From NCBI RefSeq assembly GCF_003605735.1, contig NZ_QXTJ01000026.1, positions 311,078 to 375,077 on the forward strand: a stretch of 64,000 bases of DNA, written 5' to 3'. The position numbers and the translations under genes are program-made. The notes under the pieces are model-generated. The model had not been told where the DNA came from. It saw nothing but the letters and a program-made list of their open reading frames with translations, and did no database searches. Within the stretch, counting starts at the first letter, position 1, and the number at the start of each line of letters is the position of its first letter. Source of the DNA: Pseudomonas sp. LS-2. GTDB taxonomy: Bacteria > Pseudomonadota > Gammaproteobacteria > Pseudomonadales > Pseudomonadaceae. Below are positions 50,319 through 59,779 of the stretch, piece after piece.

Positions 50319-51110
50319 ATGACTGCGCCTGGCCGGAGAGCTCTCCATAATGAAATGACGGGAACATACACCGTCCTGCATACGGACGATCACGCCCGTG
50401 TCCGCTCAGCAACTCAACGGAACGATAACGACGCCGCCATCCTCTACGTCAAATCACCCAGAGGAGGAACCTTCATGATCGACCCTGATACAGGCATGAA
50501 GATAGGAGAGCGCTACTCAGTAGAGAAAATAGGCGACACGCATCCATTTACAGGATTTTTTCTCGACGGAAAGTATTTTCTCGCCCCGGAGCTATTGAGC
50601 GCGGTCGGCTGGCTCGAAGGCCAAAAATTCATTTACGACGATCTGGACTCGACAGGGAAGCCCCTGTTCCCAGGCCGTCTCGCTGGCACAATCTCCGACC
50701 TCACTCTGACCCTGGTATCTGGGGAAACTCTAAAGCTCGCTGCTGTTGAGATGGATCCACCGATTCCAACGGAACCTTTCGTAACTTCAAATGAGCCTAA
50801 GGGATTAGACATCGGGCCGTTGAGCGGAAAGCTGGTTGTCATTACCGAGGCATCAAGTGGTATTGGCCGAGCCACCGCAAAGGCTTTCGCGTGCAAAGGC
50901 GCGCGACTTGTACTGGCGGCGAGGGATGAAGAAGCGCTTTACGAGGTTTTGGATAAGTGCACTGAGTGCGGTACCGACGCTGTCGCAGTCACCACGGATG
51001 TCACGATCAGCCCGCAAATGATAAATCTCGCAGAGCGCGCTGCAGAGTTCGGGCACGGTCGCATTGACATCTGGAAGTCCGCCATACAGCTCGCAGAGGG
51101 CGAATGCTAG
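50319..51110 (+). pseudogene. Chimeric gene: unknown N-terminus joined to truncated short-chain dehydrogenase
   Basis: One frame of 263 codons. Codons 1-165 encode an unrecognised protein (from about 50475: MIDPDTGMKIGERYSVEKIG, then FLDGKYFLAPELLSAVGWL). From about codon 168 a Rossmann SDR begins: GKLVVITEASSGIGRATAKA and LVLAARDEEALYEV, then TDVT. It stops after HGRIDIW where the catalytic YxxxK half should follow. The NNAG motif and active site are missing, so no dehydrogenase activity is expected. A deletion fusion is likely. Confidence 0.65.
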
Positions 51111-51303
51111 CCCAAGTCCGCCATCCATAATGCTTAAACTGATGCGCCGGCAAACTAGGACAAGCATCTTAGCGAATCCGGTAGACGAAGTGTCCTGCAG
51201 GTTGTCCGCGCAACCGGCTCGCCACCCCACCGGCTCAGGCCTTCACCGAGCGGAGTTTCTTCTTCAGTGGCCGAGCATGACACCAGGTTACTAATCGTTT
51301 TTC

Positions 51304-51597
51304 TTAAGCCATAGGGCCTGTATCTCCAGTTGCTTGAAGAGCGCGCTCCTGTAGATGATCCGTGACCCTCCGACCAAGATTTCCGGTTTTGCTGAGCCGA
51401 TCCGCATGTTTACGGAGCACAGCCTCCCTTTCCTGCACCGTTAAAACCATCCTAGTTGTCGATTGGGCTTCGCGGCGCAGATCTTTCTTGGCCATTTCAA
51501 GAGAGAGCTCCATTAGCTGATCAGCTAGCACACGCAAATCTTCGACAGTTTCATAAAGGTCTTGCACAAGAGATTCGCGCCGCTTTCGCATCCACAT
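51304..51597 (-). CDS. Hypothetical helical protein, 97 aa
   Basis: MWMRKRRESLVQDLYETVED, then LADQLMELSLEMAKKDLRRE: a long amphipathic helix or coiled coil with many basic residues. No family recognised. Isolated on the minus strand. Confidence 0.5.
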   Translation of the reverse strand: MWMRKRRESLVQDLYETVEDLRVLADQLMELSLEMAKKDLRREAQSTTRMVLTVQEREAVLRKHADRLSKTGNLGRRVTDHLQERALQATGDTGPMA

Positions 51598-51673
51598 ACG
51601 TGCTTTCTCACGTTGAGCTTGGAAATGGTCTCTGAATTACCCGTCCAGGGCGAAATGCACAGACGAGCCGAAA

Positions 51674-51898
51674 TTAAAATAGATGCACCACTCGGGCCAG
51701 ACCAACCTTCGGGGCAGCGAAAAGCTCCCTAAAGCCCATCACACATCCCTCGATGCATTGCCCTGACCAGCGCTTGCGCCGAGAAACTGTCTTCACCAGC
51801 AAATCGATTGGGAAAAACGGAATAACCGTTTCGAGAGACTGTTCCTTGGATACGCCTCCCCAAGCGAGTACAAGCGTCCCTTCTGCAGGTCGATTCAT
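51674..51898 (-). CDS. Hypothetical protein, about 74 aa
   Basis: MNRPAEGTLVLAWGGVSKEQ, PFFPIDLLVKTVSRRKRWSG. A plausible protein but without a clear ribosome site; a TTG start at 51976 would extend it by 26 residues. Tentative. Confidence 0.3.
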   Translation of the reverse strand: MNRPAEGTLVLAWGGVSKEQSLETVIPFFPIDLLVKTVSRRKRWSGQCIEGCVMGFRELFAAPKVGLARVVHLF

Positions 51899-51999
51899 GG
51901 GGTGCCCCTCGTGCACCGGCAGGTCACGCTTGCCGTTAGAATTCAGCTCGTATTTGCTCTTTCGCTCCACCAACAAATAGCGATGCGCTTCGCCAAAGA

Positions 52000-52206
52000 C
52001 TAAGCGTCATCGCTACCCATGGTAACGAAATACAGGCCAAGTGAACCGTGATCAGGCATTAGCATACTCAGCTCCACCTTCGATGGCCCTACACCATCGA
52101 CAGCCATCCATGAACCGATATGCAGGCCTACCTGGCTAGCCAACCATATTGCGCGCCTGTCGACATACTGTTCCAGAGCTGTCTGCTGCGATGAGTGCCA
52201 CGTCAT
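52000..52206 (-). CDS. Hypothetical protein, about 68 aa
   Basis: MTWHSSQQTALEQYVDRRAI, then GSWMAVDGVGPSKVELSMLM. Mixed alpha/beta composition; no family recognised. Tentative. Confidence 0.4.
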   Translation of the reverse strand: MTWHSSQQTALEQYVDRRAIWLASQVGLHIGSWMAVDGVGPSKVELSMLMPDHGSLGLYFVTMGSDDA

Positions 52207-52286
52207 GGCCTTCAATCTTTGCTATGGACGTAAGCGGATGGCGAATACAACTTCCCTTCTGTTGAGGGCGTCACGTGGCCTAGCCG

Positions 52287-53180
52287 TTATCTCGCGTTGG
52301 CCGAGGCAAAGTCCTTGATCACCCTGAAAAAGGCTTCAAGGGAGAGTGAGATGAATTTGTCTCGGTGATAGACAGCGTGTAACTGCCGTTTGTGCTCAGG
52401 AATCACGTGATTCAACGAGATCAGTCTGCCTTCTGCGATGAGGTCTCCGACCACCCAATAGGAAAGGCAGCTGATTCCGATACCCGCCGCTACCATCCGC
52501 TTTATGGCTTCAGAACTGCCAATCTGCCGAGCATTGCTCAAAGAACCAAGATGCGGTAAGAGCCACTGCTGTACCTCTTCAGCCGTGCCCGATCCCTCTT
52601 CGCGCACAAGCCAGCGTGCTTCACGTAGCTCACTGGCAGAAAGCTGCCCTTTATGTGCCAAAGGGTCATCTGCCGCTGCGACAATGATCAACTCGTCTTC
52701 ACACCAGGGCTGCACGGCCAGAGTGGGCTGGTGGCTGGGCCCTTCAACCAGGCCAACGTCAATTGACAGTTGTGCCGCCTGCCGGGTGATCTCTGCACTG
52801 TTGCCCAGGATGACATCGATCTGTGTCCCGCCGGCACGCTCGGCCATGTGTTGCATAAGCAGCGGCATAATGTAGTTGCCAATCGTCGTGCTGCAACCTA
52901 CTCGCAGCCGCGCGACCACGTCTGTCCGAAAACCACCCTCGATCTCCAGCGCTGCTTCGATCAGGCGGATAGCCTTGGGCAGAAGTGTCTGGCCGTTTTC
53001 GTTCAGCACCAAGCGTTTGCCGACGCGGTCGAAGAGTTGAATATCCAAAGCACCTTCAAGTTCATGGAGTGCCGCGCTGGTCGCTGACTGCGACAGGGCA
53101 AGGGCTGCACTGGCTTGTGTGGTTGAACCCAGTTGGGCGATAGCGCGGAAGATGTCGAGTTGCCGAAGTGTGAGCTTCAC
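52287..53180 (-). CDS. LysR-family transcription regulator
   Basis: 297 residues: N-terminal winged helix (LRQLDIFRAIAQLGSTTQAS, then LSQSATSAALHELEGALD) and the periplasmic-binding-like sensor domain (RVGCSTTIGNYIMPLLMQH, VGLVEGPS). CysB/CbbR-like branch judging by the order of motifs. It is divergent from the TDT exporter gene, its likely target, across 108 bp with an inverted repeat. Confidence 0.93.
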   Translation of the reverse strand: MKLTLRQLDIFRAIAQLGSTTQASAALALSQSATSAALHELEGALDIQLFDRVGKRLVLNENGQTLLPKAIRLIEAALEIEGGFRTDVVARLRVGCSTTIGNYIMPLLMQHMAERAGGTQIDVILGNSAEITRQAAQLSIDVGLVEGPSHQPTLAVQPWCEDELIIVAAADDPLAHKGQLSASELREARWLVREEGSGTAEEVQQWLLPHLGSLSNARQIGSSEAIKRMVAAGIGISCLSYWVVGDLIAEGRLISLNHVIPEHKRQLHAVYHRDKFISLSLEAFFRVIKDFASANAR

Positions 53181-53191
53181 TTTCTTACCTT

Positions 53192-53227
53192 AAAAACGGG
53201 TATGCCATATCCAAAATATCCGTTTTT
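53192..53227. promoter_or_regulatory. LysR-type operator between regulator and exporter
   Basis: AAAAACGG (53192-53199) and CCGTTTTT (53220-53227) are perfect inverted arms with a 20-bp spacer, in the gap between the divergent LysR and TDT genes. A long AT-rich dyad is typical of LysR binding sites. Confidence 0.6.
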
Positions 53228-53288
53228 CCAGATAAGTGCATGCCGCTATTCTGAACCTATCACCGCATCGTAATCATTCGGAGGCTTT

Positions 53289-54461
53289 ATGCGCGAGATC
53301 AGCCTTACCAAGATCATGCAGGGCGGCCAGCCGCTCGCGGCGCTTTCCAATCCCAAAGAGGCGATTCGGCAGTTCACGCCTAATTGGTTTGCCGCCACGA
53401 TGGGCACCGGCATTCTGGCCTTGGCCCTGGGGCAGTTGCCGGGTCACAGTACGCTGCTTGCAAGTGTTGGGGAGGCCCTTTGGCTGTTCAATATCCTGCT
53501 GTTCACCGTCTTCACCTTGATGTACGCCGCCCGCTGGGTGTTCTTCTTCGATGAAGCTAAACAGATCTTTGGGCATTCCACGGTTTCGATGTTTTTCGGC
53601 ACGATACCGATGGGGCTGGCAACGATCATCAACGGCCTGGTTCAGTACGGCCTCCCAAACTGGGGAGACGGTGTGATACCCCTGGCTCATGCGCTCTGGT
53701 GGTGCGACGTCGCCATGGCAATGGCGTGTGGGGTGCTGATCCCTTTTATGATGTTTACCCGGCAGGAGCACAGCATCGACCAGATGACCGCCGTATGGCT
53801 ACTTCCGGTGGTAGCGGCGGAAGTGGCAGCCGCCAGCGGCGGTACAATTGCAACGCATCTGGCCGATACCAGCGCTCAGTTCACGATGCTGATCACCAGC
53901 TACGTCTTGTGGGCCTACTCGGTTCCGGTGGCCTTAAGCATTTTGGTTATTCTGGTACTGCGTCTGGTACTTCATAAGTTGCCCCATGAGAGCATGGCGG
54001 CGTCGTCTTGGTTATCGCTGGGGCCGATTGGCACGGGTGCGCTGGGCATGCTGGTCATTGGCAGCGATGCACCAGCAATCTTCGCCGCCCACGGCATGCC
54101 AGGCATCGGCTTGGTGGCCGGGGGTATAGGGGTGGTATCGGGCGTCCTGTTCTGGGGGCTAGGCTTGTGGTGGATGCTGTTGGCGCTATTGATCACCGCG
54201 CGTTATATCAAGGGCGGCATACCCTTCAATCTTGGCTGGTGGGGCTTCACCTTCCCGCTGGGGGTATATGCGGTGACCACGCTGAAGCTCGGCGCGACGC
54301 TGAATTTGACCTTTTTCGATGTGCTGGGCGTTATCCTAGTGGTGATGTTGGCCATCATGTGGCTGGTGGTTGCGACCAAAACCGCCGCCGGTGCATACCG
54401 TGGCAATCTGTTTGTATCGCCCTGTATCGCGTCACTGAACGCTAAGCGCGCCGGTCGCTAA
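53289..54461 (+). CDS. TDT/SLAC1-family exporter or anion channel
   Basis: 390 residues, ten membrane segments: FTPNWFAATMGTGILALAL near residue 30, MFFGTIPMGLATIINGL, PFNLGWWGFTFPLGVYAVTT near 310. TehA, Mae1 and SSU1 belong here and move tellurite-related compounds, malate or sulfite; a sulfite exporter would fit a CysB-like LysR neighbour. Ribosome site CGGAGGCTTT. Substrate not decided by sequence. Confidence 0.85.
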   Translation: MREISLTKIMQGGQPLAALSNPKEAIRQFTPNWFAATMGTGILALALGQLPGHSTLLASVGEALWLFNILLFTVFTLMYAARWVFFFDEAKQIFGHSTVSMFFGTIPMGLATIINGLVQYGLPNWGDGVIPLAHALWWCDVAMAMACGVLIPFMMFTRQEHSIDQMTAVWLLPVVAAEVAAASGGTIATHLADTSAQFTMLITSYVLWAYSVPVALSILVILVLRLVLHKLPHESMAASSWLSLGPIGTGALGMLVIGSDAPAIFAAHGMPGIGLVAGGIGVVSGVLFWGLGLWWMLLALLITARYIKGGIPFNLGWWGFTFPLGVYAVTTLKLGATLNLTFFDVLGVILVVMLAIMWLVVATKTAAGAYRGNLFVSPCIASLNAKRAGR

Positions 54462-54464
54462 CGA

Positions 54465-55037
54465 TCAGACAGTTGCCACCTGCGCCGCTCGGGTCAGCGT
54501 GGCGACAATGTCTTTAGCGACATCGGGATGCTGACACACCGAAAGTGGGCTCGGGTGGGGCATAGCGAGCAGCCTTACCGCAGGGCGATGAAGCTCGATT
54601 TCGGGTGCCGCTCTCTGCGCCACACGCCCAGCCAAGACCACGACGCGTAAACACGGGAGCAAATCCATTACCTCTTTCAGCAGTGTGACGCCCTCTGTGA
54701 TTTTCGAGCGTGTGATCGCTTCGGCAGGGTTGTCCAGATCCGGCAGCCATGGATAGAGATTCCACAAAATGCTCTGCTCACGCGCGAGACACGTCTGTTC
54801 GAGGAAGCGCTTCAGGTTTCGCTGGGAGGGCCCTGTGTTGTCGCGGGAAACGAAGCGTGGCCATGAGCAGTCTTTGGCGGGAGACTCCAGCAATATCAGA
54901 ACAGACGCATCGACTCCACCATCCAGTGGGTCGAAGTAAGGCAGTTTTCTACCGAAGCAGCGCCTTTCCACCCATGTGTTCAGTGCACGCACGTGCGGGG
55001 AATATAGAAGTTTTTGGCGTATCTCAGAGATGTTCAC
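54465..55037 (-). CDS. Uracil-DNA glycosylase superfamily protein
   Basis: 190 residues: ASVLILLESPAKDCSWP carries the motif-1 position, LWNLYPWLPD follows, VVVLAGRVAQRA in the middle, and LLAMPHPSPLSVCQHP as the His-containing motif 2. The usual GxDPG is ESPAKD, so it belongs to a divergent family whose glycosylase activity is uncertain. Convergent with the exporter gene, 3 bp apart. Confidence 0.78.
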   Translation of the reverse strand: MNISEIRQKLLYSPHVRALNTWVERRCFGRKLPYFDPLDGGVDASVLILLESPAKDCSWPRFVSRDNTGPSQRNLKRFLEQTCLAREQSILWNLYPWLPDLDNPAEAITRSKITEGVTLLKEVMDLLPCLRVVVLAGRVAQRAAPEIELHRPAVRLLAMPHPSPLSVCQHPDVAKDIVATLTRAAQVATV

Positions 55038-55145
55038 GACATAGTCCTTTTCAAGGCTCGTTGCAGACCATCCAAGCCTTCCTAAACGCTATAGAGGCAT
55101 GTGGTGAGTCGCGGCCAATGATACCTCCCCTCTTTATCTAGAAGG

Positions 55146-56223
55146 TCAAACTGCCTTGGGCTGCTGCCAGTGGAATGGCAGCAACTTATTAACTTCACTG
55201 GCCTTCTGTGTCGGCAACCGAGTAAGTACATCTTTGAGATACGCATACGGATCATGCCCGTTCATGCGTGCCGACTGGATCAGGCTCATGATCGCCGCCG
55301 CCCGTTTTCCACTGCGCAGCGATCCGGCGAAGAGCCAGTTTGACCTCCCGAGCGCCCATGGCCTGATCTGGTTCTCCACGGCGTTGTTGTCGATGGGCAC
55401 GGCTCCGTTATCCCGGTAGCGCGTCAGCGCTACCCAGCGTCTCAGGTTGTAATCCAGCGCCTTGGCTGTAGCCGAACCCTCGAGCACAAGACCACGCTGA
55501 GCCAACATCCATTCGTGCAGTTTCGCTGCGATGGGAACCGCCATTTCCTGCCGCAATTGCCTACGATCTTCGTCGCTCATGTCCTTGGCCTGTCGTTCGA
55601 CTTCATACAAGCCGCCGATGGAGTGCAGCGCCTGTTCGGCCAACTGGCTTTTGTTCGCCACATTGCAGGTCGAAAAACTTGCGCCGGGCGTGTGCCATGC
55701 AACCGATTTCGGTAATGCCTTGTTCGAAGCCGGCTTTGTAGCCTGCGAAGTCATCGCACACCAGTTTGCCGTTCCAAGTGCCCAGGAAATTGCGCGCATG
55801 TTCGCCAGCACGGCTGGGGCTGAAGTCGTAGACCACAGCCTTTAGTGCAGAGAACGGCGTGGTGCAGTAGGCCCAGACGTACGCTCGGTGCGTCTTCTTT
55901 TCGCCCGGTGCCAACATCTGCACCGGTGTTTCATCGGCATGGACGACTCGCTGGGACAGCACGGCTTCACGCAGCGCGTCGACCAGCGGCTGGGGCCGCA
56001 CGCCGGTTTGTCCTACCCACTGGGCCAAGGTCGAGCGAGCAATTTCCAATCCGGCGCGGCCAAAGATTTTCTCCTGCCGGTACAGCGGCAAGTGATCGGC
56101 AAATTTGGCCACCATGACGTGGGCCAGCAAGCCTGCTGTCGGGGTACCTTTGTCGATAATCTGCGCCGGCACCGGCGCCTGGATCAGTGTTTCGCACTGA
56201 CGGCAGGCCCACTTGCCACGCAC
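55146..56223 (-). pseudogene. IS66 tnpC transposase fragment, frameshifted
   Basis: Upstream piece: KWACRQCETLIQAPVPAQII, VVHADETPVQMLAPG (catalytic D region), ALKAVVYDFSPSRAGEHA, VCDDFAGYKAGF. The frame switches near 55665, then continues LAEQALHSIGGLYEVERQAK to IDNNAVENQIRPWALGRSNW (catalytic E region). N-terminus lost in the tnpA-tnpC deletion junction at about 56224. Confidence 0.85.
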
Positions 56224-56462
56224 ACGGGCAATTCAATGATCACTGACGCTTCGGCTGGCTGTTTAGGGGCGGCCTTCAGCGGGACGAATGCTGGCAGCGA
56301 GGTTGTTGCGGGCTGGCCCTGGTAGAGCGGCATCCATTTTCGGATGACATTGGCATTGATGCCGTGGCTGATGGCGACACTTGACACGGTTGCCCCAGGT
56401 TGCAGGCATTCCTGAACGACTTGGGCTTTGAACGGTTTCGGATAAGAGCTTCGTTGGCGCAT
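56224..56462 (-). pseudogene. IS66 tnpA, 3' truncated
   Basis: Residues 1-75 are a normal IS66 TnpA: helix-turn-helix VVQECLQPGATVSSVAISHG, then NANVIRKWMPLYQG. After the IIELP segment it fuses out of frame into tnpC sequence, ending as a short nonsense tail near 56184. Confidence 0.75.
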
Positions 56463-56766
56463 GGAAATCCTGGCGATAAGGGTGATCGCGTCCGCTAAAA
56501 TACGCGGACACCATCACCCTTAAAGCTGGAGTTCGGAAGGTGAGTTCGCCGGACGCTTACCTATGGACTTTGCCACGTAGCATTACTACAGAAAGCAAAA
56601 GCACCTCAGTCGGCATCGTTACCACGCACGTATATCTTTATCCGTAAAGCTCCCAGGCAGACGCCAAGCAACTGAATCGATTCAATCAGAAATGATGCCA
56701 AGCAATGCCTTGCGCCCGAGCATTGCCAAGGCTATTACTTGGATATCCGCTCGGGGAGGCGCGAAA

Positions 56767-57003
56767 ATGCAACCACGATTCGTTATCGTCCCAGCTGTGC
56801 CAATGGAGACTGATGTGTTCCGAGTAGGTCTCAGATTCTATGCCGCGACCACTTCAACGGGCTTCGACATCTACGATAACCAAGAGAAGATTCGGCTTAA
56901 ACGAGGATTTCCCAGTAGGTCGGTAGGGGCTTCGGCGTGCGCAAAAATGAACGCCGAATCACGCAATCCAGAAGAGCTATTCCCATTACCACGAACAGAC
57001 TGA
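56767..57003 (+). CDS. Hypothetical protein, 78 aa
   Basis: MQPRFVIVPAVPMETDVFRV then AATTSTGFDIYDNQEKIRLK: a small beta-rich protein. GGGAGGCGCGAAA before the ATG is a strong ribosome site and fixes the start inside a longer frame. No family recognised. Confidence 0.6.
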   Translation: MQPRFVIVPAVPMETDVFRVGLRFYAATTSTGFDIYDNQEKIRLKRGFPSRSVGASACAKMNAESRNPEELFPLPRTD

Positions 57004-57254
57004 AGCGTAGTGGCGTTAGTCAATTGTGGATGAGATGGATAGAAAGGGACTGCTGCTTGGCAATGCGCCAGCGGCCCGAGGTCGTGCGCGATCATTGGAT
57101 GCGTCAAGACCGACCATCTGCCGACCATTCTGGATGTCAGGCGAGTGCCCCCAACCCCAATCAGCTGCATGTGAGATGCTCGGATGACGGCCTATCCAAA
57201 TAGCGCCGTCATCACCATGTAAGCTAGGCACTCGCAACGTTTAGCGCCCGAGTG

Positions 57255-57770
57255 TTATTGACCAGCGTCACCTCCGTGAGTCTTGGCGAGTTCCTTCGCT
57301 TTTTCCAGATGCGCCTTCAGTGTTGGCAAGGTCGATGTAGCAAACTGCTTGAGTTCAGCGTCATCGCCATTCTTAACCTCGTCCTCGAAGATCTCGATAG
57401 TGGCCTCGTGAGCTTTGACCTGGTTATTCGCGTATGCCTGATCGAAGGATTTCGCTGAGCGCAGATCTAAGATCATGGCTTTCGCCTTGTCTAGCAGCTC
57501 GGCATCGGTCGAGACCTTAAGCTTTTTCTGATCCGCTATAGCCTTGAGCTTTTCATTGGCAGCAGTGTGATCTTTGATCATCATCGCCCCAAAAGCTTTC
57601 ACGTCCGCAGCGGTGCCCTTCTCCTGAGCGAGCTTGCCGGCTTCTACTTCGGCCACGCCTTTGGCGGATGCATCCTCGACGAAATCATCAGCATCCGTCG
57701 CAGCAAAAATAGTTCCAGATGCCAGGGAGACGGAGATGGCCAGAGCGGCAGCATAGAATGTCTTTTTCAT
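57255..57770 (-). CDS. DUF4142 periplasmic protein
   Basis: 171 residues: signal peptide MKKTFYAAALAISVSLASGT ending at IFAA, then a four-helix DUF4142 domain (EVEAGKLAQEKGTAADVKAF, MMIKDHTAANEKLKAIAD, HEATIEIFEDEVKNGDDAEL). A periplasmic ferritin-like fold of unknown role, often in stress or biofilm loci. Start at 57770, not the longer frame, is set by the signal peptide. Confidence 0.88.
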   Translation of the reverse strand: MKKTFYAAALAISVSLASGTIFAATDADDFVEDASAKGVAEVEAGKLAQEKGTAADVKAFGAMMIKDHTAANEKLKAIADQKKLKVSTDAELLDKAKAMILDLRSAKSFDQAYANNQVKAHEATIEIFEDEVKNGDDAELKQFATSTLPTLKAHLEKAKELAKTHGGDAGQ

Positions 57771-58022
57771 GATCGGTTCCTTGTCATTGTGCGAATCAGC
57801 CCTAGCGCTGGGCTGTACGGTTGTGACACACAAGAGAAGAAAGCAGTTTCATCGGATCGTAAACGGGAGGCCAATCGCGGGCCGAACAAACCGCAAGTTT
57901 GGCCATCCGTTCGACGGATGTAGGTTCGACTACCTACCCTCGAGCGCGGCTGCTGAACGGGCCAGTATTTTCCCGGCGCTGTGGGGCTGAATCAGGGTCA
58001 GCCCCAGTCCCATTTTTCCGAG

Positions 58023-59183
58023 CTATTGCAAGGGGGCGCCCCTTGAAGAGGAATAGCGTAGATTTTTGTAACCTTCGTTTTCAGGATCGTCTTGCGGCAT
58101 GGGAAGGGAGGCCACATATACAGTTCTGGATGGGAACGCGAACTCGACACCCATTTCTGCAAACGCTTCCATCATCTCGATATTGATCGCCTGCTGAACA
58201 TCCATGTATACGTTATAGCTTGGATCAAGAACGATATATACGGTTTCAAAATTCAACGAGCTTTCGCCGAAGCTCAGAAAGTGCGAGCGATCAAATCTGG
58301 CCATTTTCTGCTTGCGGATAATCTCCTCAACTCGTGCTGGCACCTGTTTGACTTGCTCAGCGGTACACCCGTAGTTCAGGCGAAATTCAAAAACAATTCT
58401 TCTTTCTTGCAGGCGTTTATAATTCTGAATTGTGCTGCCAATCATCTCGGCATTGGCCATGACAATCTGTTCACCACCAAGGCTACGAATTCGAGTGGTC
58501 TTGAGACCAACATGCTCGACTGTACCGGCAAGCGATCCAACCACGATAAAATCACCAACCTCAAAGGGTTTGTCTACTGCAATCGAGAGCGAGGCCAAGA
58601 CATCACCCAACACATTCTGCACGGCCAATGCGATTGCAATACCGCCGACGCCAAGGCTCGCAACGAAGGCGGTAATGTTGACGCCGAGGTTGGATAGCAT
58701 AGCCAGCACAATCACAGCCCAAAGGAAAACCTTTGAGCCCACCAGAGAAAGTGTCGCCAATGCGCTGCTGGAGTAGACATCAGGCTGCCGGTGCTTTCTA
58801 AAATAGCTCAGCAAAGCTAACGCAATAGCCCGGTTAAGCCACAGCCCTATCTGAAGAGCCACGACAACGAACCAAAGGCTGCTGACCCTGGACGACCATC
58901 TTTCAGGCAGATCGAGAACCCCTACCCCGACCAAAAATGAGCCGAGAAACAGAAGTGCATTGCTGGTACTCGAGAGAACTTCGAGAGAGATACGGCTAAC
59001 ATTCGATCCCGTTTTTTCAGTACGACGTCTAAGATTTTTCACTATGAAGCCAATGCCAGCACGCACTACCAAGAACGTCACAAGCACTGCTATCACCGCT
59101 AGAAACCAGTTCGCCACTGAGATTCCGAATACTTCCACCCCTGTGAGACTTGCTATAAATTCCCAGTTCATAAAAACATCCAC
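58023..59183 (-). CDS. MscS-family mechanosensitive channel
   Basis: 386 residues: N-terminal membrane helices, pore helix and beta domain ASLGVGGIAIALAVQNVLGD, LASLSIAVDKPFEVGDFI, then the MscS C-terminal domain with YVYMDVQQAINIEMMEAFAE-like segment near 330. It opens on membrane tension to release solutes. An internal MNWEF start at 59171 is also possible. Confidence 0.9.
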   Translation of the reverse strand: MDVFMNWEFIASLTGVEVFGISVANWFLAVIAVLVTFLVVRAGIGFIVKNLRRRTEKTGSNVSRISLEVLSSTSNALLFLGSFLVGVGVLDLPERWSSRVSSLWFVVVALQIGLWLNRAIALALLSYFRKHRQPDVYSSSALATLSLVGSKVFLWAVIVLAMLSNLGVNITAFVASLGVGGIAIALAVQNVLGDVLASLSIAVDKPFEVGDFIVVGSLAGTVEHVGLKTTRIRSLGGEQIVMANAEMIGSTIQNYKRLQERRIVFEFRLNYGCTAEQVKQVPARVEEIIRKQKMARFDRSHFLSFGESSLNFETVYIVLDPSYNVYMDVQQAINIEMMEAFAEMGVEFAFPSRTVYVASLPMPQDDPENEGYKNLRYSSSRGAPLQ

Positions 59184-59779
59184 CTCTTTTAACGCTGTGT
59201 ATTACATCGAGCTTTTCCCAGCTCGATCTCATTCATACATCAGTGCCTATCACTGTGCATCACACCTGTCTTCGAGGGCTCAAAACGCGATTTGTCCATT
59301 TTTTTAGAGTGAGCTTGTGGCGCCAATCGTGCTCTGTCCGGCCACGCCCGAGGCAATCTGTGAACGGGGGCGGCAGCTGAACAGCAAAGGCAGACCCTGT
59401 CAGCAGGATTGCCATTCCCATGGGACGCCTCCCGTGTACTAAAACAGTCAACGAGGGAGATGGGTCGTCGCATAAGGTTACCGATGATCTGCCATAGCTC
59501 GATTCGCCATCACTAGGCGTGGATTCGGTATTGATGGCGCAAAAGATCCGGAGTGATCAGTCGAGGATGTGAGCTCGTAGCCGCTGGCGTTTAGCAGGTC
59601 AAGATTAGTAGTGGGCCACCTGACCCCTTAACCTGATCGGGGTGAGATCACTCAACTCGACTCAGCCATTCTAATTTGCAAGCGCGAGACGGACTTACCC
59701 GGTTCTCGACCAGCTATGGGTCAGTCGACCTATGTGACAACTGACTCACGTCACGAGCCTTAACCAGTGGCGGCTCGTC
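59184..59779. other. Long intergenic stretch, nothing recognised
   Basis: About 600 bp between two minus-strand membrane-protein genes. Short open frames have no ribosome site or protein-like composition. No repeat copy or RNA gene recognised. Confidence 0.45.

Larger units (their letters stand above)
55146..56560 (-). mobile_element. IS66-family deletion relic
   Basis: Holds the 5' part of tnpA and the 3' part of tnpC on the minus strand; tnpB and the first part of tnpC are deleted. The right end at 56560 (minus strand starting GTAAGCGTCCGGCGAACTC) matches IS66 terminal repeats. No matching left end is visible between 55000 and 55146, so the element is truncated and cannot move alone. Confidence 0.85.

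Noticed and set aside
59184..59779. Possible small RNA or gene in the 600-bp gap
   Set aside because: No terminator-like hairpin with a T-run or known RNA motif was recognised.
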